From positions 1,426,001 through 1,490,000 of the forward strand of contig NZ_BNBE01000001.1 of assembly GCF_014654895.1 (NCBI RefSeq): a stretch of DNA of 64,000 nt, read 5' to 3'. A program made the position numbers and the translations under genes. This document shows, piece after piece, positions 53,660-61,809 of this stretch. Each line of letters starts with the position of its first letter. Position 1 is the first letter of the stretch. Source of the DNA: Streptomyces filamentosus. GTDB taxonomy: Bacteria; Actinomycetota; Actinomycetes; Streptomycetales; Streptomycetaceae. The notes beneath the pieces are model-generated. The model did no database searches. It worked only from the letters and a program-made list of their open reading frames with translations, and was not told the origin of the DNA.

Positions 53660-53697
53660 AGGAGGCCCGGAAGGACACCCGTCCTTCCGGGCCTCCT
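53660..53697 (+). terminator. Terminator of the DUF3107 gene
   Basis: Perfect 17-bp stem, arm AGGAGGCCCGGAAGGAC, loop ACCC, 15 bp after the stop codon. Confidence 0.88.
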
Positions 53698-54073
53698 CGC
53701 GTACGGCACCGGGTCCTCCGCCGGTGCGCGCCGGGCCCCGGCCCTTCCGCCGGCACGTCTCCGGGGCCGGTACGTCCCCGGGGCTCCCGCCCGCACGCCC
53801 CGCGCCTCCCGGGCCTTCCACCCGCACACCCCCGGGGGCTCCGCCCGTAGGTCACCCGGGGCTCCGCCCGTACGTCCCGGGCCCCGCTCGCGTACGCCCT
53901 CCGGGTCTCTTCCCTCGGCGTCTCGCGCGGGCGTGCGGGCCGGGCCCGGGGCGGTGGGGAGCGGGGGGAGGGGCGGGGCCGCGGGGGCGGGGGGAGGGTT
54001 GCGTTCCGGCGGGCCGGGGTAGAGGGGGCTTGACCGCACCAGCCGCCCCGCACCCCCCGCGAGGTGATCCACC
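53698..54073. other. 376-bp GC-rich gap with degenerate repeats
   Basis: No gene seen. Between about 53770 and 53880 are three degenerate copies of a ~25-bp unit of the form C(C)CCGGGGCTCCGCCCGTACGT. The rest is G/C-rich sequence. The final 15 bases carry GAGGTG, the ribosome binding site of the next gene. No promoter could be assigned with confidence. Confidence 0.5.
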
Positions 54074-54349
54074 GTGTTCCTGGAAGCCCTCGGCTCCGCC
54101 CTGCTCGGGCTCGCCCTGGCCTGGGCCGCCCTGCACCGGCTGTCCGACCGCCTCCCCGCCCGGAGGACCGTCCTGCTCACCGGTGCGCTCGGCGCCGTCT
54201 TCGGTGCGCTCGTCACCCACGGGGCGCTGGGCCCCGGCCACTTCCTCGCCACCCTCGTCGGCGCCGTCGCCGTCGCGGCGGTGCTGCTCTCGCTCCTGGT
54301 GCGCCCGGCCGCCCGCAGGCTGCGCCGATCATCCCCCGCCACGTACTGA
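54074..54349 (+). CDS. Small membrane protein, function unknown
   Basis: A 91-aa protein with three hydrophobic helices (ALGSALLGLALAWAAL, TVLLTGALGAVFGALVT, FLATLVGAVAVAAVLLSLLV) and a basic C-terminus. GTG after GAGGTG. Followed directly by a long terminator hairpin. No family recognised. Confidence 0.75.
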   Translation: MFLEALGSALLGLALAWAALHRLSDRLPARRTVLLTGALGAVFGALVTHGALGPGHFLATLVGAVAVAAVLLSLLVRPAARRLRRSSPATY

Positions 54350-54354
54350 GCGCG

Positions 54355-54404
54355 GACGGCCGGGTGGCCCGGGACCTCCGAAGGTCCCGGGCCACCCGGC
54401 CGTC
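54355..54404. terminator. Very long bidirectional terminator
   Basis: Perfect 23-bp stem with a 4-nt loop (CCGA), between the small membrane protein and the convergent ferritin-like gene. The longest perfect stem noted in the window. Confidence 0.88.
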
Positions 54405-54420
54405 GTACGGGGAAGGGCGC

Positions 54421-55173
54421 TCAGGCCGCGAGGCCCAGCGCCGCCATCCGCTTGGTGTGCGCCTCGGTGATCCGGGAGAACATCCGGCCCACCTCCGCCA
54501 GGTCGAAGCCGTCCGCGAGCCCGCCGACGAGCATCGTGGAGAGCGCGTCCCGCTCCGCCACCACCCGCTGGGCCTGCGACAGCGCCTCGCCCATCAGCCG
54601 GCGGGCCCACAGCGCGAGCCGGCCGCCGACGCGCGGATCGGCGTCGATCGCCGCCCGGACCTTCTCCACGGCGAAGTTGCCGTGGCCCGTGTCGTCGAGG
54701 ACCGCGAGCACCAGCGCGCGGGTGTCCGAGTCCAGGCGGGCCGCGACCTCGCGGTAGAAGTCGCTGGCGATCGAGTCGCCCACGTACGCCTTGACCAGGC
54801 CCTCCAGCCAGTCCGACGGGGCGGTCTGGCGGTGGAAGTCGTCGAGCGCCTTCGCGAAGGGCTCCATCGCGGCGGTCGGCTCGGCGTCCACCGCGGTCAG
54901 CCGGTCCCGCAGCCGCTCGAAGTGGTGGAACTCCGCGGAGGCCATCTTCGCCAGCTCCGCCTTGTCCTCCAGAGACGGCGCGAGCTTGGCGTCCTCGGCG
55001 AGCCGCTCGAAGGCCGCCAGCTCGCCGTAGGCGAGGGCGCCGAGCAGGTCGATCACGGCGGCGCGGTACTGCGGCTCCGCCGAGGCCGTGGCCCAGTCCT
55101 CGGCGGCGATGCCGGTGGTCGGGGCGTCGGCGTCGGTCCCACCGGCGGGCGTGGCGTTGTCAGGCGTCTCCAT
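54421..55173 (-). CDS. Ferritin-like fold protein
   Basis: A 250-aa all-helical protein of a ferritin-like actinobacterial family (mycobacterial counterpart beside rhlE). Possible metal-binding residues occur in ELAAFERLAEDAK, MASAEFHHFERL and DDTGHGNFAVEK (Glu and His in helix positions expected of a di-iron site). Enzymatic role unknown; distant relatives hydroxylate tRNA. The ATG at 55173 has TATTGT 7 nt upstream and no ribosome binding site, suggesting a leaderless mRNA. Divergent from the DEAD helicase. Confidence 0.82.
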   Translation of the reverse strand: METPDNATPAGGTDADAPTTGIAAEDWATASAEPQYRAAVIDLLGALAYGELAAFERLAEDAKLAPSLEDKAELAKMASAEFHHFERLRDRLTAVDAEPTAAMEPFAKALDDFHRQTAPSDWLEGLVKAYVGDSIASDFYREVAARLDSDTRALVLAVLDDTGHGNFAVEKVRAAIDADPRVGGRLALWARRLMGEALSQAQRVVAERDALSTMLVGGLADGFDLAEVGRMFSRITEAHTKRMAALGLAA

Positions 55174-55566
55174 GCAGGGCACAATAGCCCGCCCTCCGGG
55201 ACCCCGAAGGGCCCGGCCGGTCGGTGTGACCGTGCCCTCATCGTCATTTCCCCCGACACACATGCGCGATTCCGGGGTACAGTGATATTGCGCCTGCCGA
55301 GTATGCGGACATGCTTTCGCACGTTCGGACGTATCCGGTGGGCCGACGCATGAATGAGGATGCCCGGTCGGTGGCCCGATCGGCTCCGGCCCGACAGCCC
55401 TTCCGGCGCCTGCCGAAGGGTCCCTCAAGCGGTACGACGCTCGAGCGACGGCAGTGGTCCCGTGCCACCCGGCGGTGATCTTCCCCAGGATCCCGCGGGA
55501 AGAGCCCGGCACGAATGAGACCCCCTTCGTTCGCCTCGCGCCGCGTCTCACAGAAGAGGCAGCACC
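55174..55566. other. 393-bp divergent regulatory region with a long helicase leader
   Basis: Carries the promoter of the ferritin-like gene on the minus strand and, on the plus strand, a region with relatively AT-rich stretches (CAGTGATATTGCG near 55280) that could hold the helicase promoter. If so, the helicase 5' leader is ~250 nt. Such long leaders are common for cold-induced DEAD helicases. A possible 42-codon ORF lies inside. Confidence 0.5.
55350..55478 (+). CDS. Possible 42-aa Arg/Ser-rich upstream ORF in helicase leader
   Basis: An ATG-initiated ORF reading MNEDARSVARSAPARQP then FRRLPKGPSSGTTLERR and ending RATRR. It is basic and fits GC3 bias only partly. No strong ribosome binding site precedes it. 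It ends ~90 nt before the helicase start. Could be a regulatory upstream ORF or chance. Confidence 0.3.
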   Translation: MNEDARSVARSAPARQPFRRLPKGPSSGTTLERRQWSRATRR

Positions 55567-58560
55567 CTGACTACGTTCCGAGAGCTCGGAATCCTTCCCG
55601 AGACCGCCGAGGCGCTCGAAGCCGTCGGCATCGTCAACCCCTTCCCCATCCAGGAGATGACCCTCCCGGTCGCCCTCACCGGCACCGACGTCATCGGCCA
55701 GGCCAAGACCGGCACGGGCAAGACCCTCGGCTTCGGCCTGCCGATCCTGGAGCGGGTCACCGTCCCCGTCGACGTCGAGGCCGGCCGCGCGAAGCCCGAG
55801 CAGCTGACCGAGGCGCCGCAGGCCCTCGTCGTCGTGCCGACCCGCGAGCTGTGCCAGCAGGTCACCAACGACCTCCTGACCGCCGGCAAGGTGCGCAACG
55901 TCCGCGTCCTCGCCATCTACGGCGGCCGGGCCTACGAGCCGCAGGTCGAGGCGCTCCAGAAGGGCGTCGACGTCGTCGTCGGCACCCCCGGTCGCCTGCT
56001 CGACCTGGCCGGCCAGCGCAAGCTCGACCTGTCGCACATCAAGACCCTCGTCCTCGACGAGGCCGACGAGATGCTCGACCTGGGCTTCCTGCCCGACGTC
56101 GAGAAGATCATCAACATGCTTCCGGCGAAGCGCCAGACCATGCTGTTCTCGGCCACCATGCCGGGCGCGGTCATCGGCCTGGCCCGCCGCTACATGTCGC
56201 AGCCCACGCACATCCGCGCGACCTCGCCGGACGACGAGGGCGTGACCCACGCCAACATCACGCAGCACGTCTACCGCGCGCACAACATGGACAAGCCGGA
56301 GATGGTCGCGCGGATCCTCCAGGCCCGCGGCCGCGGCCTCGCGATGATCTTCTGCCGTACGAAGCGGACGGCCGCCGACATCGCCGAGCAGCTCCAGCGG
56401 CGCGGCTTCGCCTCCGGCGCGGTCCACGGCGACCTCGGCCAGGGCGCCCGCGAGCAGGCGCTGCGCGCCTTCCGCAACGGCAAGGTGGACGTCCTCGTCT
56501 GCACCGACGTCGCCGCGCGCGGCATCGACGTCGAGGGCGTCACCCACGTCATCAACTACCAGACGCCCGAGGACGAGAAGACGTACCTGCACCGCACCGG
56601 CCGCACCGGCCGCGCGGGCAACACCGGTACGGCGATCACCCTGGTCGACTGGGACGACATCCCGCGCTGGCAGCTCATCAACAAGGCGCTGGAGCTGAAC
56701 TTCTCCGACCCGGTGGAGACCTACTCCAGCTCGCCGCACCTCTACACCGACCTCGACATCCCCGAGGGCACCAAGGGCATCCTGCCGCGCTCCGAGCGGA
56801 CCCGCGCGGGTCTCGCCGCGGAGGAGCTGGAGGACCTGGGCGAGCCGGGCGGCCGTCGTGGCCGCGGCGGCCGCGCCGAGGCCCCCGCCGCCGAGGAGCG
56901 TCCGGCCCGCACCCGCACCCCGCGCCAGCGCCGCCGCACCCGTAGTGGTGCGGAGTCCGAGGCGCCGGAGACGGCCGTCGCGCGGACCACCGCCGCGCCG
57001 GAGGCCGCCGAGGCCCCGGAGGCCGTGGAGGGCCCGCGCCGTCCGCGCCGCCGCCGCACCCGCGGCACCGGCCCGACCGGCGGCATCCCGGTCGCCGGCG
57101 TCGCCCCGGTGACCCCGGCCGCCGAACAGCCCGCCGCCGAGCCCGCCCCGGCCGCGGCCGAAGCCCCCGCCGCGACCGAGGCCCCGGCCCCGGTCGCCGC
57201 ACCCGCTCCCGCCGCCGCCCCCGCCGAGGAGACGGCCCCGCGCCGCCGCCGTGGCCGCGGTGGCCGTACGGAGCCCGAGGCCGCCGTCGCCGAGACGGTG
57301 AAGGCCCCGGTCGTCGAGGCCGCCGCGCCCGCCGAGGCCCCGGCTCCGGCCGCCGCCCCCGCCGAGGAGACGGCTCCGCGCCGCCGCCGTGGCCGTGGCG
57401 GTCGTACGGAGGCCGCCCAGGCGCCCGCCGCCGCTCCCGCGCCCGCTCCGGCCGCCGCGCCGCGCAAGCGCCGGGTCCGTCCGCGCGCCGAGGAGACGGT
57501 GTTCTTCCAGACCGTGGAGACCGCCGCCGCCGAGCTGGCCGCCGCGCGCCGGCAGCCCGCCCAGGTCCCGGCCCAGCAGGCCGAGCCCGCCAGGACCGCC
57601 CCGGCCCAGACCGCTCCGGCCCAGACCGCTCCGGCCCAGGCCGCCCCGGTCCAGGCCGAGCCCGTCAAGGCCGCCCCGGTCCAGGCCGAGCCCGTCAAGG
57701 CCGCTCCGGTCCAGGCCCAGGCCGCCGTTCCGGCGCAGACCTCGGCCGCGCCGCCGCGTGCCCGCCGTCGGGCGACCCGTCCCGCCACCTCTCCGGGTGC
57801 CGTGGTGGAGGCCGCTCCGGCCGTCGCCGAGGTCCCCGCGGCCCCGGTCGCCGAGGAGCCGGCGGGCCGTCCGCGCCGCCGCGCGGTCCGCAGGGCGTCC
57901 AGCCCGGTCACCAGCACCGGCGGGGCCGTCCTCGTGATCCCGTCCCCGGTCGCCGAGGCCCCCGCGGCCCCGGTCGAGGAGGCTCCGGCCGCCGAGACCC
58001 CGGCCGAGGAGGCCCCGAAGGCTCCCCGCAAGCGCGCCGCCGCCAAGAAGACGGCGCCCGCCGCCGAGGCCCCCGCCGCCACCGAGGAGGCCCCGAAGGC
58101 CCCGCGCAAGCGGATCGCCAGGAAGGCCGCCGCCACGGAGACCGCGGAAGCCGCGGAGACCGTGGCGACCCCCGCCGAGGAGGCCCCCAAGGCCCCCCGC
58201 AAGCGCGCCGCCGCCAAGAAGACGGCCCCGGCCGCCGCCGAGGCCCCCGCCGCCACCGAGGAGGCCCCGAAGGCCCCGCGCAAGCGGGTCGCCAAGAAGG
58301 CCGCCGCCACGGAGACCGCGGAAGCCGCGGAGACCGTGGCGACCCCCGCCGAGGAGGCCCCCAAGGCCCCCCGCAAGCGGGCCGCCGCCAAGAAGACGGC
58401 CGCCGCCACGGCGCCGGACGCGTCGGAGCCGCAGAAGGCGACGACGACCCGCCGGCGCACGGTGAAGAAGGCCGCCGAGGCCCCGGCCGCGGAGGAGGCC
58501 CCCAAGGCCCCCCGCAAGCGCGCCGCGAAGAAGGCCGCCCCCGCGCAGCCGGAGGCGTAA
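55567..58560 (+). CDS. DEAD-box RNA helicase with long repetitive basic tail; apparent CTG start
   Basis: A ~997-aa ATP-dependent RNA helicase. The Q motif (TFRELGI, NPFPIQEMT), Walker A AKTGTGKT, Ia PTRELC, DEAD variant LDEADEMLD, SAT, and HRTGRTGRAG are complete. From ~410 to the end is a disordered tail rich in Ala, Pro, Glu, Lys and Arg with two RRRRGRGGRTE units and six EEAPKAPRKR units. The Q motif lies upstream of the first ATG (55657); the only upstream start-like codon in frame is CTG 55567, 7 nt after AAGAGG, giving LTTFRELGI. Likely role: RNA remodelling in cold or growth. Confidence 0.9.
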   Translation: MTTFRELGILPETAEALEAVGIVNPFPIQEMTLPVALTGTDVIGQAKTGTGKTLGFGLPILERVTVPVDVEAGRAKPEQLTEAPQALVVVPTRELCQQVTNDLLTAGKVRNVRVLAIYGGRAYEPQVEALQKGVDVVVGTPGRLLDLAGQRKLDLSHIKTLVLDEADEMLDLGFLPDVEKIINMLPAKRQTMLFSATMPGAVIGLARRYMSQPTHIRATSPDDEGVTHANITQHVYRAHNMDKPEMVARILQARGRGLAMIFCRTKRTAADIAEQLQRRGFASGAVHGDLGQGAREQALRAFRNGKVDVLVCTDVAARGIDVEGVTHVINYQTPEDEKTYLHRTGRTGRAGNTGTAITLVDWDDIPRWQLINKALELNFSDPVETYSSSPHLYTDLDIPEGTKGILPRSERTRAGLAAEELEDLGEPGGRRGRGGRAEAPAAEERPARTRTPRQRRRTRSGAESEAPETAVARTTAAPEAAEAPEAVEGPRRPRRRRTRGTGPTGGIPVAGVAPVTPAAEQPAAEPAPAAAEAPAATEAPAPVAAPAPAAAPAEETAPRRRRGRGGRTEPEAAVAETVKAPVVEAAAPAEAPAPAAAPAEETAPRRRRGRGGRTEAAQAPAAAPAPAPAAAPRKRRVRPRAEETVFFQTVETAAAELAAARRQPAQVPAQQAEPARTAPAQTAPAQTAPAQAAPVQAEPVKAAPVQAEPVKAAPVQAQAAVPAQTSAAPPRARRRATRPATSPGAVVEAAPAVAEVPAAPVAEEPAGRPRRRAVRRASSPVTSTGGAVLVIPSPVAEAPAAPVEEAPAAETPAEEAPKAPRKRAAAKKTAPAAEAPAATEEAPKAPRKRIARKAAATETAEAAETVATPAEEAPKAPRKRAAAKKTAPAAAEAPAATEEAPKAPRKRVAKKAAATETAEAAETVATPAEEAPKAPRKRAAAKKTAAATAPDASEPQKATTTRRRTVKKAAEAPAAEEAPKAPRKRAAKKAAPAQPEA
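58006..58350 (+). repeat. Two tandem 171/174-bp repeats in the helicase tail
   Basis: Copy 1 (58006-58176, 57 codons) and copy 2 (58177-58350, 58 codons, one extra Ala) are nearly identical. A partial third copy starts at 58351. Each encodes two EEAPKAPRKR modules joined by Ala/Lys/Thr-rich linkers. A recent duplication, prone to length change. Confidence 0.88.
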
Positions 58561-58568
58561 CCGCACCA

Positions 58569-58610
58569 CGACGACGGCCCGGACCCCGCCTGGGGTCCGG
58601 GCCGTCGTCG
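58569..58610 (+). terminator. Terminator of the DEAD helicase gene
   Basis: Perfect 19-bp stem, arm CGACGACGGCCCGGACCCC, loop GCCT, 8 bp after the stop codon. Confidence 0.88.
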
Positions 58611-58651
58611 TCCCCGGAGAAGGGCGGCCGCCCTCCGGTTACAGTCCTTTC

Positions 58652-59569
58652 ATGAGCAAGCCGCGCTCCCTGACCCTGCCGCCCCGCACCCGGGCCCGCC
58701 GCCTGGAGACCGTGCGCGGCGGGTTCGCCGTGCTGGACGCCGCCCCCGAGGGCGAGCGGCGCGGCACCGTCCTGATGCTGCCCGGCTACACCGGCAGCAA
58801 GGAGGACTTCCTGGCGCTGCTCGGCCCGCTGAGCGGGGCCGGTTACCGGGCCGTCGCCGTCGACGGGCGCGGGCAGAACGAGTCGTACGGCCCCCGGGGC
58901 CGCGCCGCCTACCGCCGCCGGGCGCTCGCCCTGGACGCGGTGGCCCAGGCGATGGCGCTGGGCGACGGCCCCGTGCACCTGCTCGGGCACTCCTTCGGCG
59001 GGATCGTGGCCCGCTCGGCCGCTGTGCTCTCCCCGCGCGCCTTCCGCTCGCTGACGCTGCTCTCCTCGGGACCCGGCCGGGTCGCCCGCCCGCAGCGGAT
59101 CCGGATCCGGGCGCTGCGGGCCGGGCACGCGTTCCTCGCGAAGGAGCGGGTGTGGCGGACCACCCGGTGGCTGGACAGCCGCGGCGAGGAGCCCGACGAG
59201 ACGGTCGACTCCCCCGAGCTGCTGGGCTTCCTGCGCCGCCGGTGGATGCTGACGAAGGTCGCCCAGCTGTCCGGCGCGGGCCGGCTGCTGCTGCGCGACG
59301 CCGACGGCCAGGCCGAGCTGGCCGGCCTGCCGCTGCCGGTGCACCTGGCGTACGGCTCCGGCGAGATGGTCTGGCCGCCGGCCGAGCTGGCGGCGGTCGC
59401 CGCCCGGACCGGCGCGCACCACACGGTGCTGGAGGGGGCGGGCCACTCCCCCAACGTCTCGCACCCGCGCGAGCTGGCCGAGCGCCTGACCGCCTTCTGG
59501 GAGCGGGTGGACACGGCGGGCCGGAGCGGGGACCTCCTGGCGGCCGACGAGGTCAGTACTGCGCCCTGA
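58652..59569 (+). CDS. Alpha/beta-fold hydrolase
   Basis: A 305-aa hydrolase. LMLPGYTGSKEDF (oxyanion region), VAVDGRGQNESYGP, nucleophile GHSFGGIVAR, and the late histidine in EGAGHSPNVSHP. The acid position after strand 6 reads AYGSGEMVWPP, so the acid is probably the Glu. Substrate unknown. ATG start; a TACAGT -10-like element lies ~13 bp upstream, so the leader is very short. The last 17 bases overlap the convergent NYN gene. Confidence 0.9.
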   Translation: MSKPRSLTLPPRTRARRLETVRGGFAVLDAAPEGERRGTVLMLPGYTGSKEDFLALLGPLSGAGYRAVAVDGRGQNESYGPRGRAAYRRRALALDAVAQAMALGDGPVHLLGHSFGGIVARSAAVLSPRAFRSLTLLSSGPGRVARPQRIRIRALRAGHAFLAKERVWRTTRWLDSRGEEPDETVDSPELLGFLRRRWMLTKVAQLSGAGRLLLRDADGQAELAGLPLPVHLAYGSGEMVWPPAELAAVAARTGAHHTVLEGAGHSPNVSHPRELAERLTAFWERVDTAGRSGDLLAADEVSTAP

Positions 59570-60497
59570 GGTGCTGCCAGAAGCCGTCGCGCAGGGCCCT
59601 GCGCAGGGCTCCGTGGCCGCGCAGGGAGCGGCTGAGCCTGGTCTCGGCCTCGACCAGGAGGTCCTGGTCGACCGCGGCGGGCAGATAGGGGTCGCCGGGC
59701 AGGAGCTCGGCGAGCCGGTCCCGGCCGCGCTCGCCGAGCCAGGTGGCGGCGATCTGGGCGCCGACGAAGCGGACCTCGTCGCGCGAGGGCGGCGGCTCGG
59801 ACTCGTTGTCGTACATCGTGACCGGGCGGCGGGTGACGTACGGCCGGCAGAAGTCCAGGTCGAAGGTGCGCTGGCTGTCGACCTCCCAGAGGAGGGCCTC
59901 GGCCTGGTTGGGTCCTTCGGCGGCCTCGATGCCCCAGAGGTGGACGCGGGCGCCGTAGCCCTGGGCGGCCTCGACGGCGGAGACCAGGTCCTCGTCGCCG
60001 CCGATGAGGGCGGCGTCGCTGATGGCCCGGTGGCGGGCCAGGGACTCCAGGTCGGAGCGGATGAGGGAGTCGACGCCCTTCTGCTGGTTGTTGGCGTTGA
60101 GGTTGCCGAGGCGGACCTTGACGTCGGGGAGCTCGGCGATGGTCTGCTGCTCGGGGGTGTGGATGCGGCGGCGGGCGCCGTCGTACCAGTAGACGCGCAG
60201 CAGCCGGCTGTCGGCGAAGATCGTCCGGGCCGTGTCGATGAGGGCGTCGATCAGGCCCTCGGCGTCGAGGTCGAAGTTGCGGCGGTCCTCGGTGCCCGCG
60301 ACCAGCAACCCGGCCGAAGCATGGACGTAACCCGCGTCGACGAAGATGGCATGGGTGGACGGGGTCTTGGCGACCTCGGCCAGCATCCGCCGCAGGAGCT
60401 CGTTGGTGCGTTCCAGGCGGGCGTCCAGCGCGCCGAGGGCGCGCAGGGTGTCGTCGGCGGGCGGTGGTGCGGTCGCGGAGTGCGTGGCGTCGTTCAT
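59553..60497 (-). CDS. NYN-domain (PIN-like) putative ribonuclease
   Basis: A 314-aa protein. N-terminal helical segment (1-~45), then a NYN/PIN-like nuclease domain: HAIFVDAGYVHAS (first Asp), QQKGVDSLIRSDL (Asp), DAALIGGDEDLVSAVEAA (acidic pair), VHLWGIE. The acidic residues of the PIN-like metal site are present. A C-terminal region (~225-314) is unassigned. Probably acts on RNA. ATG start at 60497. Convergent with the hydrolase gene, overlapping by 17 bp. Confidence 0.88.
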   Translation of the reverse strand: MNDATHSATAPPPADDTLRALGALDARLERTNELLRRMLAEVAKTPSTHAIFVDAGYVHASAGLLVAGTEDRRNFDLDAEGLIDALIDTARTIFADSRLLRVYWYDGARRRIHTPEQQTIAELPDVKVRLGNLNANNQQKGVDSLIRSDLESLARHRAISDAALIGGDEDLVSAVEAAQGYGARVHLWGIEAAEGPNQAEALLWEVDSQRTFDLDFCRPYVTRRPVTMYDNESEPPPSRDEVRFVGAQIAATWLGERGRDRLAELLPGDPYLPAAVDQDLLVEAETRLSRSLRGHGALRRALRDGFWQHLRAQY

Positions 60498-60610
60498 CGG
60501 CCCTCATTGTCCGCCCCGCGGGGACGGGTCGCCACACCCCCCACCTGCAAGTAGTTAGCCGTTCGAAAATTTTCTTTAGCGTAGGGAATGTTCTGGGCGG
60601 CCGAACCGTT

Positions 60611-60644
60611 GGACACATACGTACACCAAGTTCTCCGTATGTCC
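60611..60644 (+). promoter_or_regulatory. Inverted repeat upstream of the 50-aa protein gene
   Basis: GGACACATACG (60611-60621) and CGTATGTCC (60636-60644) pair as a stem with a 2-nt bulge and a 14-nt loop. Upstream lies an AT-rich stretch with the palindrome GAAAATTTTC near 60566. It could be an operator or a leader hairpin. Confidence 0.45.
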
Positions 60645-60678
60645 TTATGGAGGATCAACTCGGACGAAGGGAGAAGCC

Positions 60679-60831
60679 ATGCGCTTCGAAATCCTGCGAC
60701 TCGACGACGTCGACGGCACGCCCGTCGACTCGACCGTCGTGGACGCCGCCTCCGTCAACCGGATCGTGCAGCAGGCCGCCGCGATCGGCCAGCGCATCTG
60801 GATCCGACCCGCAGAGACCTCCGCCTCGTAA
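60679..60831 (+). CDS. Conserved-looking 50-aa protein
   Basis: A 50-aa protein, MRFEILRLDDVDGTPVDSTV, then VDAASVNRIVQQAAAIGQR and ending RPAETSAS. ATG preceded by GAAGGGAGAAGCC. Balanced composition, GC3-biased and with a TAA stop, rare in this genome. Beta-alpha fold likely; no function recognised. Has its own AT-rich promoter region, divergent from the NYN gene, and a strong terminator. Confidence 0.75.
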   Translation: MRFEILRLDDVDGTPVDSTVVDAASVNRIVQQAAAIGQRIWIRPAETSAS

Positions 60832-60854
60832 CGGGGCGGGTCCACCCACGCACC

Positions 60855-60899
60855 GCGCCCCCGCGCGGACTCCGCTCGACGGAATCCGCACGGGGGCGC
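60855..60899. terminator. Bidirectional terminator before marC end
   Basis: Interrupted stem: GCGCCCCCG with CGGGGGCGC outside, and GCGGA/TCCGC plus TCCG/CGGA inside, loop CTCGA. Between the 50-aa gene and convergent marC. Confidence 0.78.
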
Positions 60900-60924
60900 A
60901 GTGGTGTCCGGGGCCCCGGGAGGG

Positions 60925-61530
60925 TCAGCTCCCCCTGATGACCTGGGTGACGCCGTTGATGATCTGCTGCACGGCGATGGCGGAGAGCATCATGCCGGCG
61001 AGCCGGGTCACCAGCACGACGCCGCCGTCCTTGATGACGCGGATGATCCCGAGCGAGAAGCGCATGGCCAGCCAGAGCACGACGTGCATGGCGGCGATGG
61101 CGGTCCAGACGGAGACCTGCGCGGTGACGCTGTCGGCGTGCTGGACGGCGAGGATGACCGAGACGATCGCGCCGGGCCCGGCGAGCAGCGGCATGCCGAG
61201 GGGGACGAGGGCGACGTTGACGTCCTTGGTCTGCTTCGGCTCGTCGGTCTTGCCGGTGAGCAGGTCGAGCGCGATGAGCAGCAGCAGGAGACCGCCCGCG
61301 ATCATCAGGGCGGGCACGGAGACGTGCAGGTAGTCCAGGATCTGCTGGCCGAGGATGCCGAAGACGGTGATGACGCCGAAGGCGACGGCGACGGCCTGCC
61401 AGGCCATCCGGCGCTGGACCTTGGCCGGGCGGCCGGAGGTCAGCGCGAGGAAGATCGGCGTGATGCCGGGCGGGTCCATGATCACGAAGAGGGTGAGGAA
61501 CAGCGAGCCGAAGACGGCGAGGTCGAACAC
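60925..61530 (-). CDS. MarC/UPF0056 family membrane protein
   Basis: A 201-aa protein with six transmembrane helices. Family hallmarks: LFVIMDPPGITPIFLALT at the start, PLGMPLLAGPGAIVSVI in the middle and LAGMMLSAIAVQQIINGV near the end. Once linked to antibiotic resistance in E. coli but that role was not confirmed; function unknown. GTG start. Confidence 0.92.
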   Translation of the reverse strand: MFDLAVFGSLFLTLFVIMDPPGITPIFLALTSGRPAKVQRRMAWQAVAVAFGVITVFGILGQQILDYLHVSVPALMIAGGLLLLLIALDLLTGKTDEPKQTKDVNVALVPLGMPLLAGPGAIVSVILAVQHADSVTAQVSVWTAIAAMHVVLWLAMRFSLGIIRVIKDGGVVLVTRLAGMMLSAIAVQQIINGVTQVIRGS

Positions 61531-61809
61531 GGTGGGGTGCCTTGCAGGTGAGGACGGAGGGTGGGGTGCGGAGCCGGACCGGAATCGAAGATTCCGGTAC
61601 CGGGGCAGGGGTGTCCCGCCACCGCGCGACGGGCGCGCGGGGGCTCGGAGCGGTACGGACGCGGGAACGGGCCGGGCAGCGCGTCGCCCCGCCGCCGCAC
61701 GACGGCGGGGAGGACGGACCGGCCCCCGGGAGTGCCGGGCCGCGCCTTCCGGAACGGGCCGGGCTCGCGGCGTCCGGTGCCGAGTCCGGCCCGATCCGGA
61801 AGGAACGGC

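Noticed and set aside
57000..58540. Repeats in the helicase tail considered as a CRISPR or other array
   Set aside because: Repeat units are contiguous, in frame and translated to a regular peptide repeat; there are no spacers.
54421..58569. A 1,382-codon open frame on the minus strand covering the DEAD helicase gene
   Set aside because: Only its end (54421-55173, the ferritin-like gene) has real protein features. The Gly/Leu/Arg repeats are the complement of the helicase tail repeats.
61531..61809. Possible small gene between marC and the PHP gene
   Set aside because: Open frames exist on both strands but none has a ribosome binding site, and their composition is Arg/Gly/Pro-rich shadow-like. 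I see only GC-rich spacer with small hairpins.
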